Positions 5,545 through 11,621 of a DNA stretch of 11,937 nucleotides are shown here, piece after piece. The translations under genes and the position numbers were made by a program. How positions within the stretch are numbered: the first letter of the stretch is position 1; the number at the start of each line of letters is the position of its first letter. This DNA comes from Acidimicrobiia bacterium (lineage in GTDB: Bacteria; Actinomycetota; Acidimicrobiia; IMCC26256; JACDBD01): NCBI GenBank assembly GCA_031177445.1, contig JAPSGP010000055.1:1-11937 (forward strand), given 5' to 3'. Below the pieces are notes generated by a model. It searched no databases, was not told the origin of the DNA, and was given only the letters and a program-made list of their open reading frames with translations.

Positions 5545-6731
5545 TGATCGGAAGGGGAGGATTGAGGCACCACACGCCGCGCCTGAAACGTCGGGCAGCG
5601 CTGGCACTCCTGCTCGGCTCCACCCTGCTGCTCGCCGCCTGCTCGGATGCCCAGGAGAACGGGCAGAACCCGTTCAACGCCGAGGGTCCCGCCGCCGAGA
5701 AGATCAACGACCTCTTCATCCCGGTCATCGTCGTCGCCGGCGTCGTCGCCGTCCTCGTCCTGGGAGCGGTGCTGCTGATCGCCTTCCGCTTCCGGTACCG
5801 GGAGGGCAAGAACGAGAACCCCAAGCAGATCCACGGGAGCACCCCGCTCGAGATCGGGTGGACGATCGCGCCCGCCGTGCTCCTGGCCGTGATCGCGGTG
5901 CCCACCATCATCACGATCTTCGACCTCGCCGAGGCTCCGGCAGGCGAGAACGTCCTCGAGGTCGAGGTGGTGGGCAAGCAGTGGTGGTGGGAGTTCAACT
6001 ACCGCGAGCAGCCGCAGGTGCGAAGCACGGTCGTCACCGCCAACGAGCTCGTGATCCCGACCGGCGAGCCCGTCCGCCTGCAGCTGACCGCCTGCTCCGA
6101 CTCGCTGCCGGGCGAGTGCAACGTGATCCACAGCTTCTGGGTGCCCGAGCTCGCGGGCAAGCTCGACGTCGTCCCGGGCCGCGACAACGCCACCACGATC
6201 GAGGCCGACCACCCGGGTACCTACCTGGGCCAGTGCGCCGAGTACTGCGGGCTCTCGCATGCCAACATGCGCTTCCGGGTGATCGCCAAGGCCCCGGCCG
6301 AGTTCGCGCAGTGGGTGCGCGAGCAGCAGCGAGGCCCGGCGGTACCGTTCCAGGAGGGTCCGGAAGGCGAAGAGGAGCCGGCGGGACCCGCCCAGGACCT
6401 GGTGATCAACACGTACCAGTGCACCAACTGCCACACCTTCGACCAGTCCGACGTGGTCAGCTACGGGCCCAACCTGACCCACCTCGCCAGCCGCACCACC
6501 TTCGCCAGCGGCTACTACGAGCTGACCCGGGACAATCTCGTCGACTGGGTGCTCGACGCCCCCAGCCTCATCCCGATGGAGTCCAAGGTGTGCCGGGAGG
6601 TGGGCACGCCGGCGGTCGACAACGATTGCGTCGGGATGCCGTCGTTCACGAAGGACACACCCGAAGGTGAGCCGGTCATGACCCGTGACCAGGCGGAGCA
6701 GATCGCCGACTACCTCCTCGCCCTCCGATGA
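5544..6731 (+). CDS. ctaC: Cytochrome c oxidase subunit II with fused cytochrome c (caa3 type)
   Basis: Subunit II of a caa3 oxidase: it takes electrons through its own haem c, passes them to the binuclear CuA centre and on to subunit I. From GTG 5544 it is 395 residues. A lipoprotein signal ends in LAAC (lipid-modified Cys33). Helices are near 57-80 and 104-126. The CuA cupredoxin domain (about 137-250) has QWWWEF (146-151), His196 and CAEYCGLSHANM giving Cys231, Glu233, Cys235, His239 and Met242. The cytochrome c domain (about 284-395) has CTNCH (293-297) and a likely axial Met365 in GMPSF. Two extra Cys pairs are present, 184/192 just before the CuA His and 350/362 before Met365. Start choice: GTG 5544 has GGAAGG at 5534-5539 four bases upstream; TTG 5562 has GGGGAGG only one base away; TTG 5463 overlaps the putative promoter. 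The gene opens the second operon; ctaD follows after 28 bases. It is also called coxB. Confidence 0.95.
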   Translation: MIGRGGLRHHTPRLKRRAALALLLGSTLLLAACSDAQENGQNPFNAEGPAAEKINDLFIPVIVVAGVVAVLVLGAVLLIAFRFRYREGKNENPKQIHGSTPLEIGWTIAPAVLLAVIAVPTIITIFDLAEAPAGENVLEVEVVGKQWWWEFNYREQPQVRSTVVTANELVIPTGEPVRLQLTACSDSLPGECNVIHSFWVPELAGKLDVVPGRDNATTIEADHPGTYLGQCAEYCGLSHANMRFRVIAKAPAEFAQWVREQQRGPAVPFQEGPEGEEEPAGPAQDLVINTYQCTNCHTFDQSDVVSYGPNLTHLASRTTFASGYYELTRDNLVDWVLDAPSLIPMESKVCREVGTPAVDNDCVGMPSFTKDTPEGEPVMTRDQAEQIADYLLALR

Positions 6732-6759
6732 GCGCTGAGATGAAGACCGGAGAGTGCCG

Positions 6760-8703
6760 ATGACCACCGTGACGGACGTGCTGGAGGTCCCGGCACGCCG
6801 CGTCGGTGTGCTGCGCCGGCCCAAGGCGACGACCGGCTTCTGGAGCTGGTTCACGACGGTCGACCACAAGAAGATCGCCATCATGTACGCGACCACCGCG
6901 CTGGCGTTCTTCGTCATCGGCGGGGTGGAGGCGCTGCTCCTGCGAGTCCAGCTCTACGGCGCCAACGGCACGCTCCTGACCGCGTCGCAGTACAACGAGC
7001 TGTTCACCATGCACGGCACCACGATGGTGTTCCTGATGGGCATGCCGCTGGCGGTCGCCTTCGGCAACTACCTCATCCCGCTCATGATCGGCGCCCGCGA
7101 CGTCGCCTTCCCCCGGCTCAACGCCTTCGGGTACTGGGGCTTCCTGATGGGCGGGATCTTCCTGTACTCGAGCTTCCTGCTGGGCGGCAGCGCGCCCAAC
7201 GGCGGTTGGTTCGGCTACACCCCGCTCACGAGCACCGGGCTCGATCGAGGCTTCCTCCCCGGGCACGGGCCCGACTTCTGGGTCGTCGGGCTGGTGATGC
7301 TCGGCATCGCGTCGACGACCGGCGCGATCAACTTCATCGTCACGATCATCAACATGCGCGCCCCCGGCATGACGCTCATGCGGATGCCGGTGTTCGTCTG
7401 GATGATGTTCGTCGTCGCGTTCCTCACGCTGTTCGCGATGCCGATCGTGACCGCGGCGTTGATCATGGTGTACTTCGACCGCAACTTCGCCACGAACTTC
7501 TTCGTGGCCGCCAACGGCGGCGAACCGTTGCTCTATCAGCACCTGTTCTGGCTGTTCGGCCACCCCGAGGTCTACATCCTCATTCTCCCGGGGATGGGCA
7601 TCGTGTCGGAGATCCTGCCGGTCTTCTCCCGCAAGCCGCTGTTCGGCTACGCGGTGGTCGTGTTCTCCGGCATCGCGATCGGGTTCATGGGTTGGGGTGT
7701 GTGGGTGCACCACATGTTCGCGACCGGTCTCGGCCCGGTGGCGATCTCCGCGTTCGCGCTGTCGACGATGATCATCGCCGTCCCCACGGGGGTGAAGATC
7801 TTCAACTGGCTCGCTACGACGTGGCGAGGCGCCTTACGGCTGACTACGCCCATGCTGTTTGCACTGGGCTTCATCGCCATGTTCACGCTGGGCGGGCTCT
7901 CGGGCGTGCTCCACTCGATCGTCCCCGCCGACACCCAACAGACCGATACGTATTTCGTGGTGGCGCACTTCCACTACGTGCTGTTCGGTGGCCTGGTGTT
8001 CGGGTTGTTCGGAGGCTTCTACTACTGGTTCCCGAAGCTCTATGCCCGCAAGCTCGACGAGCGGCTCGGCAAGCTCAACTTCTGGACGATCATGATCGGG
8101 TTCAACCTGACGTTCTTCCCGATGCACTTCGTCGGGCTACTCGGCATGCCCCGCCGCACCTACCGCTACGACAGCGGGCTCGGCTGGGAGGGCATGAACC
8201 AGATCGAGACCATCGGCTCGTTCGTCATTGCGTTCTCGGTGCTGATCTTCTTCGTCAACGTCTTCTACTCGAAGACCCGGGGCGAGGCCGTAGGTCCCGA
8301 CCCGTGGGACGGCCGCACGCTCGAGTGGACGATCCCGTCGCCGCCACCGGAGTACAACTTCGAGGAGATCCCGGAGGTCGAGTCGATCGACGACTTCTGG
8401 CACCGCAAGTACACCGAGGACGAGCAGGGCCGGCTCGTCCGGCTGCCGAGCGGGGGCGCGGTGGCGGTGGAGGAGCGCACCGGCGACGGCCACGGCGACG
8501 GCCACGGCGAGGGCCACGGTGAGGGCCACGGCATCCACATGCCGTCGCCGTCCTACTTCCCCCTCGTCGTCGCCATCGGCCTGCCGATCATGGGGTACGC
8601 AGCCGTGTTCCAGATGTGGTGGCTCGCCGCGGTCGGCGCGCTTCCTGTCTTGTACGGGTCGTACGCGTGGGCGATCGAGCCCCAGACGGAGCCGGAGACA
8701 TGA
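6760..8703 (+). CDS. ctaD: Cytochrome c oxidase subunit I (A1-type haem-copper oxidase)
   Basis: Catalytic subunit that reduces O2 to water at the haem a3-CuB site and pumps protons across the cytoplasmic membrane. It is 647 residues. Ligands are visible: His85 and His405 for haem a, His403 for haem a3, and His268, His317 and His318 for CuB. HPEVY at 268-272 carries Glu270 (D-channel end) and Tyr272 (cross-linked Tyr), which marks the A1 family. D-channel residues Asn103, Asp114 and Asn121 and K-channel Lys345 are present. After the twelve core helices comes a cytoplasmic linker with a His-Gly repeat (575-593) and two more helices (about 599-618 and 620-638). Bacillus caa3 subunit I has a similar extension that stands in for the first two helices of subunit III. 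ATG 6760 is preferred over GTG 6754 because GGAG at 6749-6752 lies seven bases upstream. The stop overlaps ctaE as ATGA. It is also called coxA. Confidence 0.97.
   Translation: MTTVTDVLEVPARRVGVLRRPKATTGFWSWFTTVDHKKIAIMYATTALAFFVIGGVEALLLRVQLYGANGTLLTASQYNELFTMHGTTMVFLMGMPLAVAFGNYLIPLMIGARDVAFPRLNAFGYWGFLMGGIFLYSSFLLGGSAPNGGWFGYTPLTSTGLDRGFLPGHGPDFWVVGLVMLGIASTTGAINFIVTIINMRAPGMTLMRMPVFVWMMFVVAFLTLFAMPIVTAALIMVYFDRNFATNFFVAANGGEPLLYQHLFWLFGHPEVYILILPGMGIVSEILPVFSRKPLFGYAVVVFSGIAIGFMGWGVWVHHMFATGLGPVAISAFALSTMIIAVPTGVKIFNWLATTWRGALRLTTPMLFALGFIAMFTLGGLSGVLHSIVPADTQQTDTYFVVAHFHYVLFGGLVFGLFGGFYYWFPKLYARKLDERLGKLNFWTIMIGFNLTFFPMHFVGLLGMPRRTYRYDSGLGWEGMNQIETIGSFVIAFSVLIFFVNVFYSKTRGEAVGPDPWDGRTLEWTIPSPPPEYNFEEIPEVESIDDFWHRKYTEDEQGRLVRLPSGGAVAVEERTGDGHGDGHGEGHGEGHGIHMPSPSYFPLVVAIGLPIMGYAAVFQMWWLAAVGALPVLYGSYAWAIEPQTEPET
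8485..8532 (+). repeat. Four in-frame 12-base tandem repeats encoding a His-Gly segment
   Basis: Units at 8485-8496 and 8497-8508 are identical (GACGGCCACGGC); those at 8509-8520 and 8521-8532 are GAGGGCCACGGT and GAGGGCCACGGC. They encode Asp-Gly-His-Gly twice and Glu-Gly-His-Gly twice in the linker of CtaD before its last two helices. Copy number could vary between strains by slippage without shifting the frame. Confidence 0.9.
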
Positions 8704-9347
8704 CCGAAGTCGAAGCGGAAGTCGCGGTCACGCCGCCGCACGACATCCAGCACACCGCGCACGCGCCGCACGACCCTCACGCGACCGCCACCGGGGTCAC
8801 GAACACCAAGCTCGCCATCTGGATGTTCCTCGCCTCCGACTGCCTGTTCTTCGGCGCCTTCATCTCCGCGTACCTGCTGTACCGCGGTCGCCCCGGTGGA
8901 GAGGGGCCGACGGCGGCGGAGATCTACAACATCCCGTTCACGTCGGTTACGTCGTTCATCCTGCTGATGAGCAGCCTCACGATGGTGTTGGCGCTGGCGG
9001 CGATCATGCGGGGCGACTACCGGCGGCTGCGGATCTGGCTGCTGGCGACCGCGCTGTTCGGTTCGGTGTTCATCGGCGGGCAGGTGTTCGAGTTCACCGA
9101 GTTCTACCGCGAGGGCCTGACCCTCAGCAGCAACCTGTCGGGCTCCACCTTCTTCGTGCTCACCGGGTTCCACGGCGCGCACGTCACGATCGGCATCATC
9201 TGGCTGCTGTCGCTGTGGGGCCTCGCCACCCAGGGCAAGCTCAGTGTCGGGGACTCCGAGAAGGTGGAGATCGCCGGGCTGTACTGGCACTTCGTCGACG
9301 TCGTGTGGATCGTGATCTTCACGATGGTGTACCTGATCCCGCAGTAG
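8700..9347 (+). CDS. ctaE: Cytochrome c oxidase subunit III (short, five-helix form)
   Basis: Membrane subunit III, which supports stability and proton uptake of subunit I. The 215 residues contain five hydrophobic helices (about 38-61, 84-103, 111-131, 150-174 and 195-213) instead of the seven of mitochondrial-type subunit III. Family motifs are TGFHGAHVTIG (155-165) and YWHFVDVVWI (195-204), with an acidic FEFTEF segment at 130-135. The two missing helices match the two extra helices on the end of CtaD. The N-terminal 35 residues are soluble and His-rich (His14, 18, 21, 24 and 27), probably facing the cytoplasm. ATG 8700 overlaps the ctaD stop (ATGA); GGAG at 8688-8691 lies eight bases upstream. 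The frame is open further upstream, but that stretch is within ctaD. The gene ends 8 bases before the subunit IV start. It is also called coxC. Confidence 0.95.
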   Translation: MTEVEAEVAVTPPHDIQHTAHAPHDPHATATGVTNTKLAIWMFLASDCLFFGAFISAYLLYRGRPGGEGPTAAEIYNIPFTSVTSFILLMSSLTMVLALAAIMRGDYRRLRIWLLATALFGSVFIGGQVFEFTEFYREGLTLSSNLSGSTFFVLTGFHGAHVTIGIIWLLSLWGLATQGKLSVGDSEKVEIAGLYWHFVDVVWIVIFTMVYLIPQ

Positions 9348-9355
9348 GGGCAACC

Positions 9356-9811
9356 GTGGCCGACACCGAATCCACCGAAACCTCGACCGAGGAGCGCAGC
9401 GAGGGCGGCGCGGTGCAGGCGCTCGAGCGCGCCGAGCACGAGCTCGAGGCGAAGGTCGAGCACGAGCTCGAAGAGCACCTGCCGCCGGGGGTGACGACGC
9501 CGGCGCCCGGGCTGCTGCCGGGCGAGGTGCGGCCTCACCCCAACCCGGCGCAGTACGTCCTCATCGCGGTGGTGCTGTGCGTCGTGACCGCGTTCGAGGT
9601 CGGCCTCTACTACCTCGAGGGCGACATCCCCGACGCGCTGATCATCGCCTTGCTCCTCGGCTCGGCGGTGGTCAAGTTCTTCCTGGTCGCGTCCTGGTAC
9701 ATGCACTTGCGAACCGACCAGGCGATCTTCCGTCGCTTCTTCATCATCGGTCTCGTCGCGGCGGTCGCGCTCTACCTGATCGTGCTCCTCACGCTGCACG
9801 TGTTCGAGTAA
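9356..9811 (+). CDS. Cytochrome c oxidase subunit IV, prokaryotic type (COX4_pro-like)
   Basis: Small accessory membrane subunit of the caa3 oxidase. The 151 residues have a hydrophilic acidic N-terminal part (1-62) and three helices at about 66-87, 94-116 and 128-149. The segment KFFLVASWYMHLRTD (107-121) resembles the conserved core of bacterial subunit IV (KFxLVAxxFMHL-type). GTG 9356 is chosen because AGGGG at 9346-9350 lies five bases upstream and the start is 8 bases after ctaE. The open frame runs far upstream through ctaD and ctaE, but that is shadow. Residues 19-42 are a charged, probably helical stretch with the motif EHELE repeated at 27-31 and 35-39, encoded by a 14-base direct repeat (9434-9447 and 9458-9471). 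Its role in catalysis is not established. Position and motif make the family assignment likely; names such as ctaF or coxD are used for this gene, so no symbol is given. Confidence 0.88.
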   Translation: MADTESTETSTEERSEGGAVQALERAEHELEAKVEHELEEHLPPGVTTPAPGLLPGEVRPHPNPAQYVLIAVVLCVVTAFEVGLYYLEGDIPDALIIALLLGSAVVKFFLVASWYMHLRTDQAIFRRFFIIGLVAAVALYLIVLLTLHVFE

Positions 9812-9825
9812 GCCGTGAGTGAGCC

Positions 9826-10689
9826 ATGAGCCTCGGCGTCAGCCCACCCGGCTGGGAGCCGCACCCCGACGTCTGGCTCCTCGTCGCCATGCTCGCCGGC
9901 TCCTATGCCGTGGCGATCGTCCGGCTGGGGCCGGGCCACGCTGCCCCCGGGAAGCCCGCCGCCTCGCGCTTGCAGCTCGTGTGCTTCTCGCTGGGCGTGC
10001 TCGCGCTGTGGGTGGCGGCCGACTGGCCCGTGCACGACATCGCCGAGCGCTACAACTTCAGCCTGCACATGGTGCAGCACCTGGTGCTGTCGATGGTGGC
10101 GGCGCCGCTGTTGTTGCTCGGGACCCCGGCCTGGCTGCTGCGCGCCATCCTGCGCCCGCCGTCGCTCGTGTTCCGCACGGTGCGGTTCCTGTCGCGCTTC
10201 CTTCCTGCCCTGATCCTGTTCAACCTCGTCCTGGTGGTGACGCACTGGCCCGCGCTCGTGAACGCGAGCTTGGAGAACGCGCTGGTGCACTTCTCGGTGC
10301 ACACGGTGATCTTCCTGTCGGCAGTGATCATCTGGATGCCGGTGCTGAGCCCGCTCCCCGAGATCCCACGCCTGTCGCCGCCGTGGCGGATCGCGTTCTT
10401 GTTCCTCCAGTCGATCGTCCCGACGCTCCCGGCCTCGTTCCTCACCTTCGGCACCACGCCGCTGTACCGGTTCTACGAGGACGTCCCGCACCTCTGGGGC
10501 ATGTCGACGCTCGAGGACCAGCAGCTGGCCGGGCTGATCATGAAGATTGGAGCCGGGCTGCTCCTGTGGATGATCATCGCGGTGACCTTCTTCCGGTGGG
10601 CGGCCGAGGAAGACCGCCACCGAATCGCCCGGCGGCGGTGGCAGGATCTCGACCGGCAACTGAGCGGGATGGGGACGAGCAGCACATGA
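9826..10689 (+). CDS. ctaG: Caa3-type cytochrome oxidase assembly factor CtaG
   Basis: Polytopic membrane protein of the Caa3_CtaG family, required in Bacillus for assembling active caa3 oxidase, probably at the copper-site stage. It is not related to Cox11, which shares the ctaG name. The 287 residues show about seven hydrophobic segments (near 15-34, 49-66, 82-108, 124-141, 154-174, 187-208 and 235-257). Conserved elements are HMVQHLVLSMVAAPLLLLGTP (81-101, His81 and His85) and the later HFSVH (155-159), candidate metal-binding His residues. The C-terminus is basic and cytoplasmic. ATG 9826 follows the subunit IV stop by 14 bases. Other GTG codons at 9815 and 9819 are out of frame. The stop overlaps the next start as ATGA, tying the assembly factor to the cupredoxin genes. 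Confidence 0.92.
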   Translation: MSLGVSPPGWEPHPDVWLLVAMLAGSYAVAIVRLGPGHAAPGKPAASRLQLVCFSLGVLALWVAADWPVHDIAERYNFSLHMVQHLVLSMVAAPLLLLGTPAWLLRAILRPPSLVFRTVRFLSRFLPALILFNLVLVVTHWPALVNASLENALVHFSVHTVIFLSAVIIWMPVLSPLPEIPRLSPPWRIAFLFLQSIVPTLPASFLTFGTTPLYRFYEDVPHLWGMSTLEDQQLAGLIMKIGAGLLLWMIIAVTFFRWAAEEDRHRIARRRWQDLDRQLSGMGTSST

Positions 10690-11621
10690 GCGACGAGAAA
10701 TCGGACGAGCAGCCCGAAGCGCAGGAGGGGACCGTCGCCACCGACGTGTCCCCCGAGGAGTCGAGCGAGTCCGCCGAACCCGACGCCGAAGCCACCGACG
10801 CCGAAGCGACCGGCGCCGAAGCGGCGGGTGGCGAGGCCACCGGCGGCGAGGTCGAGGTCGCGGCCCAGCCGGCAGCGCTCGAGGCGGGCCCACCGGTCGT
10901 CGATCCGGTGCGGGACCGCGTGCTGCTGCCGATACTCCTGCCAATCGTCTCGATTGCGGCCGTCCTCGTCCTGGTGCTCAACATCTCCCGTGTGCTGCTG
11001 GCGAGCGGCGAGACCGGCTCGGTCCTGGTCGGCACCATCATCACCGTTGGCATTCTCGGGGGCGCGGCCGCGATCTCGGCCAGCCCGCGCATGCGCACGT
11101 CGACGCTCACGATGATCGTCGCCGGGTTCCTGGTGGTCATCATGGGGGCCGGGCTGACGACGCTCGGTCCCAGCCAGGACACCGGCGAGGAGGAGGGCGG
11201 TGGGTTCCAGGAGCCGCCCGGTCCGCCGGTCGCCACGCTGCCGGTCGACGCGCTGCCCACGCTGAAGTTCCAGAGCGACCGGTTCACGGTGTCACCGGCC
11301 GGGATCACCGAGATCGTCTACCGGCAGGTGGGCGGGACTCACACCCTGCTGTTCGACGACCCGAAGTTCGAGGGCTTCATCCTGCGGGTGCCGCCCGAGA
11401 CCGACAGGGGGAAGGTCAAGCTCGAGCCCGGGAACTACACGATCTACTGCAACATCCCGGGCCACCGGGAGGCCGGCATGGAGGCCGAGGTGATCGTCCA
11501 GGAGGGTCCGGCGCCGGCGGCGCCCCCCGGCGAGGCCCCACCCGGCGGCGCGCCGCCTCCCAGCGGGCCTGCCGAGGCCACCACCACGACCGCCGCGGCC
11601 GCCACCACCACCAGCTCGTGA
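10686..11621 (+). CDS. Membrane-anchored cupredoxin (acidic tail, three helices, type 1 copper domain)
   Basis: Predicted copper protein of 311 residues that I cannot match to a named family. Order of parts: a long acidic, Ala-rich tail (1-75) with pentapeptide repeats of the type DAEAT (33-57); three helices (about 79-99, 112-131 and 140-160); a linker; a plastocyanin-like domain (about 190-272); and a Pro/Ala/Thr-rich low-complexity end (274-311). The copper ligands are complete: His219 in GGTHTLLF, then Cys255, His260 and Met265 in CNIPGHREAGM, which indicates a type 1 (blue) site. PRMR between helices 2 and 3 fits a cytoplasmic loop, so the cupredoxin would face outside. ATG 10686 overlaps the ctaG stop (ATGA); the frame is open back to 9819 but that part is ctaG shadow. 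Coming right after ctaG, it may donate electrons to the oxidase or supply copper; a nitrite-reductase-type role is unsupported, since only one domain is present. Confidence 0.88.
   Translation: MSDEKSDEQPEAQEGTVATDVSPEESSESAEPDAEATDAEATGAEAAGGEATGGEVEVAAQPAALEAGPPVVDPVRDRVLLPILLPIVSIAAVLVLVLNISRVLLASGETGSVLVGTIITVGILGGAAAISASPRMRTSTLTMIVAGFLVVIMGAGLTTLGPSQDTGEEEGGGFQEPPGPPVATLPVDALPTLKFQSDRFTVSPAGITEIVYRQVGGTHTLLFDDPKFEGFILRVPPETDRGKVKLEPGNYTIYCNIPGHREAGMEAEVIVQEGPAPAAPPGEAPPGGAPPPSGPAEATTTTAAAATTTSS
10782..10856 (+). repeat. Five degenerate 15-base in-frame repeats in the acidic tail
   Basis: Units begin at 10782, 10797, 10812, 10827 and 10842. The first two differ at one base (GACGCCGAAGCCACC and GACGCCGAAGCGACC); later ones drift. 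They encode DAEAT, DAEAT, GAEAA, GGEAT and GGEVE. This looks like expansion of a disordered acidic tail by slippage. Confidence 0.8.

Noticed and set aside
5010..6917. Long open frame on the minus strand (635 codons) across era, the gap and ctaC
   Set aside because: It runs antisense to two firmly identified genes and crosses the non-coding gap; its sequence is low-complexity Arg/Ser/His-rich typical of antisense frames in GC-rich DNA, with no recognisable motif.
8485..8532. Regular short repeats resembling a small repeat array (CRISPR-like)
   Set aside because: The units are 12 bases, contiguous without spacers, in frame and encode a His-Gly linker of CtaD.
8519..9355. Extension of the subunit IV frame upstream through ctaD and ctaE
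   Set aside because: The extra sequence is an out-of-frame translation of two real genes; GTG 9356 with a good ribosome binding site fits the family length.
9819..10685. Upstream extension of the cupredoxin frame to give a 600-residue protein
   Set aside because: The upstream part overlaps all of ctaG in another frame and is Arg/Pro-rich nonsense; the ATG at 10686 with an ATGA overlap explains the gene.
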